From NCBI GenBank assembly GCA_017446225.1, contig JAFSRH010000004.1:1-61458 (forward strand): a stretch of 61,458 nucleotides of DNA. The letters are read 5' to 3'. Below the pieces are notes generated by a model that was not told the DNA's origin, did no database searches, and saw only the letters and a program-made list of their open reading frames with translations. Below are positions 1-7,317 of the stretch, piece by piece; positions within the stretch are counted from its first letter, which is position 1; every line of letters begins with the position of its first letter. Position numbers and translations under genes: made by a program. The DNA comes from Oscillibacter sp. GTDB taxonomy: Bacteria; Bacillota; Clostridia; Oscillospirales; Oscillospiraceae.

Positions 1-261
1 CATGGTAGCGTGGGTAATGACGGCGGCGATCTCTTCCTTGGTCACGCCGTTCTTTTTCGCGTTTTGCAGGTGATACGTCAGGGAAGAGTCGGTTACGCCG
101 GAAGCCATCAGCGAAACGACTGTGATGATACAGCGCAGTTTAACCGGAATGGTCTCTTCGTTCCACACCTCCCCGAACAGTACGTCGTCGTTGAGGTGAG
201 CGAACATGGGCGCGAATGTGCCAAGGGCGTCTCTGCCCGCGGTTTGTACGATTTTTTCCAT
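1..261 (-). CDS. Carboxymuconolactone decarboxylase family protein (5' part only)
   Basis: The reverse strand encodes 87 residues from an ATG at 261 and runs off the window edge, so only the N-terminal part is present. A strong Shine-Dalgarno (AAGGAGGAA) sits just upstream. The protein begins MEKIVQTAGRDALGTFAPMF and contains VKLRCIITVVSLMASG followed by a stretch ending GVTKEEIAAVITHATM. This is the AhpD/carboxymuconolactone-decarboxylase helical pattern, in which the active-site Cys-x-x-Cys-x-x-x-His lies further on or is absent in some subfamilies. Members act as peroxidase-like disulfide reductases or as decarboxylases; which applies cannot be told from this fragment. It reads divergently from hscC. 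Confidence 0.75.
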   Translation of the reverse strand, partial: MEKIVQTAGRDALGTFAPMFAHLNDDVLFGEVWNEETIPVKLRCIITVVSLMASGVTDSSLTYHLQNAKKNGVTKEEIAAVITHATM

Positions 262-366
262 AAAATTCCTCCTTTTTATGATATGGAAACGGGGCCGCGT
301 AAGGGCCGAAATCCGGACGGACGTCACGTTTCGGCGCGGGAAACGCGTTTGCATTGGGATGTTGTC

Positions 367-395
367 ATTATAGCTTGAACGCGCTTCAAAAGCAA
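367..395 (-). promoter_or_regulatory. Sigma-A promoter of the CMD-family gene with internal palindrome
   Basis: On the reverse strand TTGCTT (395-390) and TATAAT (372-367) are separated by 17 bases. The spacer contains the palindrome TTGAA-N5-TTCAA, a possible repressor site. Confidence 0.5.
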
Positions 396-490
396 GATTT
401 TTTTCCAGAAGAGCGGATTTCTTCCATGTCGGAACCGGCTCCCGCGGACGGCCCGGAATCCGCGTGCGCGTACGCACGGACGGAACAGAG

Positions 491-519
491 TTGCAAAATA
501 CCGTCCGTTCGATTATAAT
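491..519 (+). promoter_or_regulatory. Sigma-A promoter for hscC
   Basis: TTGCAA (491-496), a 17-base spacer and a perfect TATAAT (514-519), giving a leader of roughly 115 bases before the chosen hscC start. Confidence 0.65.
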
Positions 520-642
520 ATCTCCGTAACGCGCGTGCGCGGCAACGCCGCGGAAACGTGTCAGGTTTGAGACGAACATCAGTTTACCTTACGACATATG
601 TCAAATGACTTATGTCTCGTTGCATTCTTGCGGGAGGCGGAT

Positions 643-2385
643 ATGGCAATCATTGGTATTGATTTGGGCACGACCAATTCTCTGGCGGCGGTCTGGAGAA
701 ATCACCGCTGTGAGCTGATTCCGAACGCGGCGGGGGAGTATCTGACGCCCAGCGCCGTAAGCGTGGAGGCGGACGGCTCCATTTTAGTCGGACAGGCCGC
801 AAAAGAGCGGCTGGTATCCCATCCGGAACGGAGCGTTGCCGGATTTAAACGCGATATGGGCACCGCACGGCGTTTCCCGCTCGGGGAGTACGTGTTCAGT
901 CCGGAAGAACTCTCTTCCTTTCTGTTGCGCTCTCTCCGGGAGGACGCGGAACGCTACCTCGGCCAGCCGGTCACGGAGGCGGTCATCAGCGTTCCGGCCT
1001 ATTTCGCGGAGGGACAGCGCGCCGCCACAAAACGCGCGGCCGCGTTGGCCGGACTTCGCGTTGAACGCCTCTTGAACGAACCTTCCGCGGCGGCCGTGGC
1101 CGGGGAGCGCGTCCGCGAGAACGAACAGAAACTTGCGCTGGTGTTCGACTTCGGCGGCGGCACCTTGGACGTCTCATTGGTGGAAATGTTCGAGAACGTG
1201 GTCAGCGTGGTGGCCGTCAGCGGGGACACCCACCTTGGCGGACGCGACTTTGACGCCGCCATTGCCCGCGCGTTCTGTCAGGAGTGCGGCTTGGAATGGA
1301 ACCGGCTTTCGGCGCGTCAGCGGGGGAACCTGCTCCATCAGGCGGAACGGTGTAAGGTAGCCCTGAGCAGTCAGGAGCCTGTGCTGATGTCCGTCGCGGA
1401 CGAGGAAATTTCCGCTTCCCTGATTCTGACCAGTGAATGGCTGTTGCGCAAATGCGGAACGCTTTTCCGCCGCATGACGGCGCCCGTACGGAAAGTGTTT
1501 CTGGACGCCGGACTTCCGCCCGCGGAATTGAACGACCTGATTATGGTCGGCGGTTCCAGCCGTATGCCGACTGTCCGCTCCTATATTTCACGCTTTCTGA
1601 AAAAGGAGCCGGTCCGGAAATATGCGCCCGATACGGCCATTGCGCGCGGCGCGGGTATCTGCGCGGGCATGAAGGAGTACGCGAAAGAATTGCGCGACCT
1701 GATTCTGACGGATATCTGTCCGTTTACGCTGGGCGTGGACGTGATCAATCAGAACGAGCCGGGACGCCTGCTGATGTCGCCGATTATCGAACGGAACAGC
1801 GTACTTCCTACAAGCCGGATGGGAATTTACAGCACGACCAGAGACAATCAGGACAAGGTCGAAATCCGGATTTACCAAGGCGAAAACCGGTACTGTGCGG
1901 ACAATACGTATCTGGGCAAGATGGAATTGTCCGTACCGCCGGCCCCGGCGGGGGAGCAGTCCATACGAATCCGCTTTACCTATGACGTCAACGGACTGTT
2001 CGAGGCGGAAGCCGTCAATGACTTGGGGGAGCGCGCCCGTCTGCTTTTGCGCAACGGCGACATGACCGATGACGAACTCCGTATACGCTTACAGGAACTG
2101 GAAAAGCTGAAACTCCACCCCCGGGAACAGACCGCCAACCGGGAAGTCACCGCCCGCGGAGAACGTCTGTACGCCGTCACGGTGGGCCGCGCGCGCTATC
2201 AGGTGGGGCAGATGCTGGACTGGTTTCAGACGCAGTTGACCACGCAGGACCTGTTACGCATTGCCAACGCCAGATGGAGGGCCACCCGGTTTTTTGATCA
2301 AGTGGAAGCATATCTGCAAGACGCGGACTTTCCGTCCGGGGACTGGCCGGACGGGGAGGACCCGCCCTTGGAGGACGAGTTATGA
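643..2385 (+). CDS. hscC: Hsp70-family chaperone, HscC type
   Basis: 580-residue Hsp70 protein. The nucleotide-binding domain is visible from residue 3 (IGIDLGTTNSLAAVW), with the phosphate-2 motif VFDFGGGTLDVS near residue 168 and the adenosine motif MVGGSSRMP near 310. The substrate-binding domain follows (DICPFTLGVDV). The protein stops well short of DnaK length and lacks a long helical lid. Its sequence pattern (GEYLTP, FKRDMG, DICPFTLGV, IIERN) is that of HscC, the E. coli specialised Hsp70 (Hsc62), rather than DnaK. An in-frame ATG at 598 exists, but the start at 643 follows GGGAGGCGG and places the ATPase motif at the N-terminus as expected. The stop overlaps the next gene's ATG (ATGA), so the two are translationally coupled. 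It probably works with the downstream J-like protein on a narrow set of clients. Confidence 0.9.
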   Translation: MAIIGIDLGTTNSLAAVWRNHRCELIPNAAGEYLTPSAVSVEADGSILVGQAAKERLVSHPERSVAGFKRDMGTARRFPLGEYVFSPEELSSFLLRSLREDAERYLGQPVTEAVISVPAYFAEGQRAATKRAAALAGLRVERLLNEPSAAAVAGERVRENEQKLALVFDFGGGTLDVSLVEMFENVVSVVAVSGDTHLGGRDFDAAIARAFCQECGLEWNRLSARQRGNLLHQAERCKVALSSQEPVLMSVADEEISASLILTSEWLLRKCGTLFRRMTAPVRKVFLDAGLPPAELNDLIMVGGSSRMPTVRSYISRFLKKEPVRKYAPDTAIARGAGICAGMKEYAKELRDLILTDICPFTLGVDVINQNEPGRLLMSPIIERNSVLPTSRMGIYSTTRDNQDKVEIRIYQGENRYCADNTYLGKMELSVPPAPAGEQSIRIRFTYDVNGLFEAEAVNDLGERARLLLRNGDMTDDELRIRLQELEKLKLHPREQTANREVTARGERLYAVTVGRARYQVGQMLDWFQTQLTTQDLLRIANARWRATRFFDQVEAYLQDADFPSGDWPDGEDPPLEDEL

Positions 2386-4031
2386 ACAACTGGCCATGGG
2401 AAGAACTCGGTTTACCCGGTCCCGCACAGCTCCCGGCCATTCGCCGCGCCTACGCCGAACGCTTAAAGAAAACGCGGCCGGACGAAAATCCGGAAGGGTT
2501 CCAGCGTCTGCACAGCGCGTACGAGGAAGCCTGTCATCTGGCGCGGCGGGGGAGCGCGGCGCGGACCGAATCGGATTCCCGGCCCCCCGAAGAGGAGAAC
2601 CGGGAACCGGTACGGGACTGGGACTTTGAACGGTTGTTCGCGGAAGGCGAGGCGGAGGAGCGCGGGAGACGCTTTCAAAAACTGTGGATACTGCGTCAGA
2701 AAAACCGCTTCCGTTACGATACGTGGAGACCGCCGCCTTCCCGCGACCCGGCGGAAGCGGCACTTGTGTGGGTGGCGGTGTCCCGCGCGCTTTCTCTCGT
2801 AGAGGAACTGTCCTACAGCGGCGCGGAGGCGTCTTTGTGGGGGGCGTTCTGTAAAAGTGAGCTGTTTCTGTGCGTCCGGAATCAGCCCGACTTTGTCTTT
2901 GGGCTGGAGGATTTTTTACGAAACTGTCCGGAGGTTCCGGAGACGGGCTGTCAGGCCCTGTTCCGCGCGTACGGCTTTGGCTTGCGTCCGGCCGGGCGGG
3001 AGTACGGTCTGTTATGCCGGCTTCTGAAGGAACGTATCCCGGATCCGGAGCGCGGGACGGTCGGAAATTTAGCGTGCCTTCCGTCCGGGAGGAAACGGAG
3101 CGGGATTCCTCAAAGGCTTTCGTTCCTGTTGCTTCTGACGCTCGCCGTACTGATGGTCAATGTCTTGATTGACTCCGCCGTGCTGAGCGACTTCCGGAAA
3201 GACCGGGTCCGTGACTGGTTGGAAGAGGATTTCGGACACGAGTTCGTCCGTGTCAAAGACGGGAGGCCCGGACCGTCCTTTATTCTGCTGGATTCGCGGA
3301 CGCGGTTCTATTTTCAGGCGCGTTGGGACGGCCCGCGGGATACGCGCCGGGGCAGACCCGGATATGTCACAAACTATACAAGCGTGCGGATGTCGCAACA
3401 AATCGCCGATTTCGCGGAACAGCGCGCCGATGTAACGTTCCGCTGTCGCAACGCCGGAGACCTTGCGGCGGCGCGCGAGGACTGGAACGGCGACTATCTG
3501 CGCCTTCCGCTGACGGGCGCGGGGGACGATATTTCCGCGCTGGGCGATTTGCTGTCCGATGTCCGGCGGGAGGCGTGGTATCAGACTTCGCCGCCGGATT
3601 ACGCGCTTTACCTCTGCTGGCATGATTGGAGCTTTTACGAGTACAACGCGCGCACGGATGACTTTGACGCGGCCGCGCTTCGGCGGTATTACGAACGCTC
3701 CTTCGGCCCGGATTTGTGCCGGATTGCGCTGGATGAAACGGGGATTGCGGCCGCTGATATGGGGGAGGCCTTTTTCCTCTTTCCGGAGAGCGGGACCGTC
3801 AAACTGGAAAAACGTAACTTTTTTCACGTAGTGGGGGTGGAAAAAGAGCATTTTACGCCACGATACCATTATCTTTTGTCCGTGGACGGCAGGGAACTGT
3901 TTTGCGTTCCGACCGGCGGGAAACTCTCCGAACTGACCTTACGCGAACTCCGCCGCATGGACAGGACCGACTATGAAGTAAAAGGCTTTCCGGAACCGCT
4001 GTCCGTTTTCCGCGAGGTGGCCGACACGTAA
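2382..4031 (+). CDS. Membrane-anchored J-domain-like partner of HscC (DjlB/DjlC-like)
   Basis: 549 residues. Residues 3-55 resemble a J domain (PWEELGLPG, then IRRAYAERLKKTRPDENPEG, then FQRLHSAYEEA), the arrangement of the HscC partners DjlB/DjlC. The canonical His-Pro-Asp loop reads Arg32-Pro33-Asp34. A charged region is followed by a helical stretch to about residue 240, one hydrophobic segment (LSFLLLLTLAVLMVNVLI, near 248-266), and a large C-terminal domain of about 280 residues with no family I recognise. The expected topology is an N-terminal J-like domain in the cytoplasm and a C-terminal domain outside, if the single segment spans the membrane. The ATGA overlap with hscC and the shared promoter support a chaperone pair. 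The role of the C-terminal domain is unknown. Confidence 0.75.
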   Translation: MNNWPWEELGLPGPAQLPAIRRAYAERLKKTRPDENPEGFQRLHSAYEEACHLARRGSAARTESDSRPPEEENREPVRDWDFERLFAEGEAEERGRRFQKLWILRQKNRFRYDTWRPPPSRDPAEAALVWVAVSRALSLVEELSYSGAEASLWGAFCKSELFLCVRNQPDFVFGLEDFLRNCPEVPETGCQALFRAYGFGLRPAGREYGLLCRLLKERIPDPERGTVGNLACLPSGRKRSGIPQRLSFLLLLTLAVLMVNVLIDSAVLSDFRKDRVRDWLEEDFGHEFVRVKDGRPGPSFILLDSRTRFYFQARWDGPRDTRRGRPGYVTNYTSVRMSQQIADFAEQRADVTFRCRNAGDLAAAREDWNGDYLRLPLTGAGDDISALGDLLSDVRREAWYQTSPPDYALYLCWHDWSFYEYNARTDDFDAAALRRYYERSFGPDLCRIALDETGIAAADMGEAFFLFPESGTVKLEKRNFFHVVGVEKEHFTPRYHYLLSVDGRELFCVPTGGKLSELTLRELRRMDRTDYEVKGFPEPLSVFREVADT

Positions 4032-4034
4032 AAA

Positions 4035-4070
4035 ACAGGCGCCCCGAACGTTTCCGTTCGGGGCGCCTGT
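4035..4070. terminator. Bidirectional Rho-independent terminator
   Basis: A perfect 16-bp stem (4035-4050 with 4055-4070) around the loop TTTC. On the minus strand it is followed by a run of seven T's, so it ends the tRNA transcript well. On the plus strand the T run is shorter, ending the hscC operon. Confidence 0.85.
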
Positions 4071-4072
4071 TT

Positions 4073-4149
4073 TGGTACGCCCGATGCGATTCGAACGCAC
4101 GACCTTCAGAGTCGGAGTCTGACACTCTATCCAACTGAGCTACGGGCGC
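4073..4149 (-). tRNA. tRNA-Arg (anticodon CCG)
   Basis: A 77-base cloverleaf on the reverse strand including an encoded CCA end. The acceptor GCGCCCG pairs with CGGGCGT, the D stem is GCTC/GAGT, the anticodon stem is TCAGA/TCTGA with loop CTCCGAC (anticodon CCG, reading CGG), and the T arm is GTGCG-TTCGAAT-CGCAT. It has its own promoter and terminator and so is a single-gene transcript. Confidence 0.95.
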
Positions 4150-4198
4150 GCACACCATACGGCGAGACAGCCGGAGCCGCTCCGCCACAACGAAAAAT

Positions 4199-4227
4199 AG
4201 TATAGCACATTTTTTTTCATCTGTAAA
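4199..4227 (-). promoter_or_regulatory. Sigma-A promoter of tRNA-Arg
   Basis: On the reverse strand TTTACA (4227-4222), 17-base spacer, TATACT (4204-4199), about 50 bases ahead of the mature tRNA 5' end. Confidence 0.65.
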
Positions 4228-4443
4228 GTGGTTTTTGAAATTTTTTTCTTTGGTTGCGTGTCAAAAATAAAATTTCACGCAATCGTATTTTTTCCCGAAC
4301 GGCGGGAGAATTTTTCCAAGAACCGGAATCCGACAAAAAACGAGGCCGGGATGATGTATAATCGAACGGTATCCGGGAAGCGTCCGCCGCCTCCGGGAAA
4401 GAGAACAGGGGAACGTATGACAAACCACGACAGGAGATTTAGA

Positions 4444-4752
4444 ATGGAAATTCAGGAAAGGGCAGGGGAGAGAACGCTGTTGCTTGCGTTCTCCGGGGAA
4501 ATGGACCATCACGGGGTCCGGGACACACTGCGCCGCGTAGAACTGGCCATTGACGCCGCTTTGCCCAAAACGCTGACACTGGATTTCGGCGGCGTCACGT
4601 TTATGGACAGTTCCGGAATCGCGCTAATTTTGCGCGCCCAGCAGAGGGTGCAGTTACTTGACGGCAACGTTGTCTTGCGCAATGTGCCGCAACAGGCGAG
4701 ACGGGTTCTGGACGCCGCCGGAATCAGCAGGCTTGTCACCATAAAAAGCTGA
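4444..4752 (+). CDS. spoIIAA: Anti-sigma F factor antagonist SpoIIAA (STAS domain)
   Basis: 102-residue STAS-domain protein. When dephosphorylated, SpoIIAA binds SpoIIAB and frees sigma F in the forespore. Hallmarks are the N-terminal strand TLLLAFSGEMDHHG and the phosphorylation loop VTFMDSSGIAL, whose serine is the SpoIIAB kinase target. Two starts are possible. ATG 4417 follows AGGGGAACGT and gives 111 residues. ATG 4444 follows AGGAG at good spacing and begins MEIQERAGERTLLL; it is preferred, but weakly. A poor sigma-H-like motif lies near 4308-4330. Unlike the usual spoIIA operon, where AA and AB nearly touch, the next gene is 211 bases away. Confidence 0.88.
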   Translation: MEIQERAGERTLLLAFSGEMDHHGVRDTLRRVELAIDAALPKTLTLDFGGVTFMDSSGIALILRAQQRVQLLDGNVVLRNVPQQARRVLDAAGISRLVTIKS

Positions 4753-4963
4753 TATTATACGTAATACGTATTATCCGGAAAAAGTAATTTGTCGAATTAT
4801 GTCATACGTATCATGACATAGTACGGCGTGACGCTTCATGTCGCGGGCGGAAGCGGTAGATTTGTCAAAAATACGCGTGAAATACTGGAAAAATAGCGTT
4901 TAAACGCACTTTTACACAACTTTTGAAGCGTGTTTCTACAGCCGGTATGACAGGAGGTACATA
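4753..4963. promoter_or_regulatory. spoIIAA-spoIIAB spacer with repeated ATACGTAT palindrome
   Basis: The octamer ATACGTAT, itself a palindrome, occurs at 4764-4771 and again at 4804-4811, exactly 40 bases apart. The first copy lies in a larger dyad (ATACGTA/TACGTAT, 4757-4771). The second is nested in GTCAT...ATGAC (4801-4817). Between them GGAAAAA (4777) and GAAT (4794), 10 bases apart, resemble a sigma-H promoter. No small gene is supported here. Confidence 0.4.
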
Positions 4964-5413
4964 ATGAAAAAAGCGTCTGTCAATGAGGTAAAATTGGTGT
5001 TTCCGAGCCGGAGCAGCAATGAGGGCTTCGCCAGAGGCGCGATGGCGTGTTTCGTGGCGCAAATGGATCCCACCCTCAGCGAACTGGAAGATATGAAAAC
5101 CGCGGTCAGCGAAGCCGTTACCAATGCCATTCTCCATGCGTATCCGGACACGATAGGCGCCGTTTACATGAAAATCCGGATTTGTCAGGAAAACCTTCTG
5201 GAAGTGACCGTACGGGACCGTGGAAAGGGGATTTTAGACGTAAAACAAGCGCGTCAGCCTATGTTTACCACGGGGGGAGAGGAGCGCAGCGGCATGGGAT
5301 TTACCATCATGGAAAGTTTCATGGACCATGTAACGGTACGTTCCACGCCGGGACGCGGCACCACGGTAGTCATGAGAAAGCGGCTTTCGGAGAAGTCGCG
5401 GGAGCGGATATGA
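4964..5413 (+). CDS. spoIIAB: Anti-sigma F factor / serine kinase SpoIIAB
   Basis: 149-residue GHKL-fold protein that holds sigma F inactive and phosphorylates SpoIIAA. The ATP-binding boxes are visible: N box EAVTNAILHAY (about residues 46-56), G1 box VRDRGKGILD (about 83-92) and G2 region GGEERSGMGFTIM (about 104-116). Length matches the family. The start follows CAGGAGGTAC at ideal spacing. The TGA overlaps the sigF ATG (ATGA), so anti-sigma and sigma are translationally coupled as in other endospore formers. Confidence 0.93.
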   Translation: MKKASVNEVKLVFPSRSSNEGFARGAMACFVAQMDPTLSELEDMKTAVSEAVTNAILHAYPDTIGAVYMKIRICQENLLEVTVRDRGKGILDVKQARQPMFTTGGEERSGMGFTIMESFMDHVTVRSTPGRGTTVVMRKRLSEKSRERI

Positions 5414-6117
5414 GCGCAACGGCGGAATTATTGCGCGCGGCCCAAGAGGGCGACCGGGACGCGTGCGAAAAAATCATGGTAGAGAACAGCGGACTGATCT
5501 GGAGCGTAGTCCAACGTTATCAGGGCCGCGGCGCCGAACGGGAGGACTTGTATCAACTGGGCTGTCTTGGACTTTTAAAGGCGATTCAGGGCTTTAATTT
5601 CAATTATGGCACCTGTTTTTCTACGTATGCGGTACCAAAAATCGCGGGAGAGATCCGCCGCTTTCTACGGGACGATGGACCTTTAAAAGTAGGGCGGAGC
5701 ATTCGGGAGCGGGCGCAGGAAGTGTACAACGCCCGGATAAGGCTTCAGCAGGAGCGGGGAAGGGAGCCTACTCTGTCCGAGATAGCGGACATTACAGGAC
5801 TGACGATAGAGGATATCGCCAAAACGGAAATGGCGGTCCGCGCGCCGGAGTCGCTACAGCAGGAGACGGCCGAAGGACTCCCGCTGGAAGGGTTGCTTGG
5901 CACAGAGGCGCCGGAAGAAGGAATTGTGGAACGTCTGGCCTTGCGGGAGGCCGTGGATCAGCTTCCGGAGAAGGAGCGTATGACGATTTTGTTACGGTAC
6001 TTCAAAAATTTGACGCAGGAGCAAACCGCGCGAATTTTACGGGTGTCACAGGTGCAAATTTCCCGACTGGAACGCCAAAGTTTAAAGCGTCTCCGGGAAA
6101 TATTCCTTGACGATTAA
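5410..6117 (+). CDS. sigF: Forespore RNA polymerase sigma factor F
   Basis: 235-residue sigma-70 family factor of the sporulation SigF/SigG/SigB group. Region 2 is clear (LIWSVVQRYQGRG, then EDLYQLGCLGLLKAI, then FSTYAVPKIAGEIRRFLRD), and region 4 carries the helix-turn-helix (LTQEQTARILRVSQVQISRL). The start is the ATG overlapping the spoIIAB stop; the open frame continues upstream inside spoIIAB but that part is not coding. Direct coupling to spoIIAB identifies it as SigF rather than SigG. It directs early forespore transcription. A promoter for the next gene begins inside its last codons. Confidence 0.93.
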   Translation: MSATAELLRAAQEGDRDACEKIMVENSGLIWSVVQRYQGRGAEREDLYQLGCLGLLKAIQGFNFNYGTCFSTYAVPKIAGEIRRFLRDDGPLKVGRSIRERAQEVYNARIRLQQERGREPTLSEIADITGLTIEDIAKTEMAVRAPESLQQETAEGLPLEGLLGTEAPEEGIVERLALREAVDQLPEKERMTILLRYFKNLTQEQTARILRVSQVQISRLERQSLKRLREIFLDD

Positions 6118-6135
6118 AAATGCGGGGTATATAAT
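6107..6135 (+). promoter_or_regulatory. Sigma-A promoter overlapping the sigF 3' end
   Basis: TTGACG (6107-6112), 17-base spacer, TATAAT (6130-6135). It could give vegetative expression of the recombinase downstream, independent of the sporulation operon. Confidence 0.6.
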
Positions 6136-6211
6136 GGAAGGAAGCCGGGGCCGGGAATGGCGCCGGAAGCAGGGGGAGGAGGGGACGAGGCGGCAAACCT
6201 GTCAGGACATA

Positions 6212-6242
6212 ATTGAACAAAATAAAAATTTTGTTCAATAAT
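6212..6242 (+). promoter_or_regulatory. Perfect AT-rich palindrome overlapping a second promoter
   Basis: ATTGAACAAAAT (6212-6223) and ATTTTGTTCAAT (6228-6239) form a perfect 12-bp inverted repeat around AAAA. The same bases can be read as TTGAAC, 18-base spacer, AATAAT (6237-6242), so the dyad would cover a promoter, as an operator does. Alternatively it is an AT-rich hairpin. Confidence 0.45.
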
Positions 6243-6294
6243 GAGGAGGCGCAAAGCGTTTTTTGCGTTCCGCGCGTCCGCCGCCTTCAAAAAC

Positions 6295-7317
6295 ATGTCT
6301 GATTATCGTACAAGCGCGCCGCCGATTTTGCGGGAATTTTTGTCGTACCATGAGATTATACGGGCGCATTCCAAAGCCACGGTTGACGAGTATTTTCTGG
6401 ATTTGCGTAACTTTTTTCGATATCTGAAACAGACGCGAAACCCGGAAAAATACCCCGGAAACTTGTGGGAAGTGGACATTTCCGACATCGACTTGGAGTT
6501 TGTCTCCACTGTGACCATGGCCGAAGTCTACGCCTATATGACCTATCTGAGCCGCGAACGGGCGCAACATCAAAACAGCGTCCGGACAGAATACGGGCTG
6601 AACGCGGCCTCAAGAGCCAGAAAAATGATGGCAATCCGGTCTTTTTACAACTACCTGACCACAAAAACGCACCAGTTGAAGGAAAATCCGGTCCGTGACT
6701 TGGATTCGCCGAAAAGCAAAAAATCACTGCCGGACTACCTGACGCTGGAAGAGAGCTTATGTCTGCTGGATTCGGTGGAAGGAAGGTATCAGGAGCGGGA
6801 CTACTGCATTCTGACCTTGTTCCTGAACTGCGGCCTGCGGATTTCCGAATTGATTGCCCTGAACCTGTCGGACATTCAGGGCGAGACCTTGCGCGTATTC
6901 GGCAAGGGAAACAAAGTGCGTATTTTATACCTCAACGAAGCGTGTCAGGAAGCAATCCGGGCCTATTTGGAAGTACGCCGCCCGATCAGCGGAAAGTACG
7001 CGGACGCGCTGTTTCTCTCTTCCCGTGACACGCGCCCCAGCCGCTCCACGGTCCATGCCATGATCAAGCGGAGTCTGGAAATGGCGGGATTGGACAGCAG
7101 ACGTTATTCCGCTCATAAACTGCGTCACACCGCCGCGACGCTCATGCTCCAAAACGGCGTGGACGTGAAAGCGTTACAGGAAGTTTTGGGCCACGAACAC
7201 CTGAACACCACGGAGATTTACACGCACATTGACAACGAAGGCCTCCGCGTTGCCGCGAAGGCCACTCCCCTTTCTCATGTGAAGCGCAAAAGACGGAAAA
7301 ACACGGACTCAGAATGA
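6295..7317 (+). CDS. Tyrosine recombinase (XerC/XerD-like)
   Basis: 340-residue tyrosine recombinase. An N-terminal SAM-like core-binding domain covers about residues 10-110. The catalytic domain shows the Arg in LNCGLRISELIAL (about 181), the His-x-x-Arg box HKLRHTAATLM (about 274-284), LGHEHLNTTEIYTH (about 296-309) and its Tyr nucleophile. No integrase-type extra domain or flanking att repeats are seen, which favours a housekeeping Xer-type enzyme over a mobile integrase, although XerC/D assignment is not settled. An ATG at 6241 would add 18 residues, but it lies in the -10 of a candidate promoter and in a palindrome. The 6295 start matches family N-termini but has no close ribosome site (GAGGAGG is at 6242-6248). 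The 3' end overlaps the convergent gene by 9 bases. Confidence 0.85.
   Translation: MSDYRTSAPPILREFLSYHEIIRAHSKATVDEYFLDLRNFFRYLKQTRNPEKYPGNLWEVDISDIDLEFVSTVTMAEVYAYMTYLSRERAQHQNSVRTEYGLNAASRARKMMAIRSFYNYLTTKTHQLKENPVRDLDSPKSKKSLPDYLTLEESLCLLDSVEGRYQERDYCILTLFLNCGLRISELIALNLSDIQGETLRVFGKGNKVRILYLNEACQEAIRAYLEVRRPISGKYADALFLSSRDTRPSRSTVHAMIKRSLEMAGLDSRRYSAHKLRHTAATLMLQNGVDVKALQEVLGHEHLNTTEIYTHIDNEGLRVAAKATPLSHVKRKRRKNTDSE

Larger units (their letters stand above)
262..642. other. Divergent intergenic region between the CMD gene and hscC
   Basis: 381 bases with no supported gene. It holds one good sigma-A promoter on each strand, listed separately. An inverted repeat ACGGACGG/CCGTCCGT (476-483 and 501-508) flanks the -35 box of the plus-strand promoter and could be an operator. 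Nothing else recognisable was seen. Confidence 0.5.

Noticed and set aside
4267-4283. Inverted-looking AT-rich segment between the tRNA and spoIIAA as a possible terminator
   Set aside because: The arms are weak and neither strand has a GC stem; the tRNA terminator lies on the other side.
6134-6241. A 35-codon frame between sigF and the recombinase
   Set aside because: It starts inside a -10 box, has no upstream ribosome site, and its composition (Arg/Gly/Glu-rich) looks like read-through of intergenic sequence.
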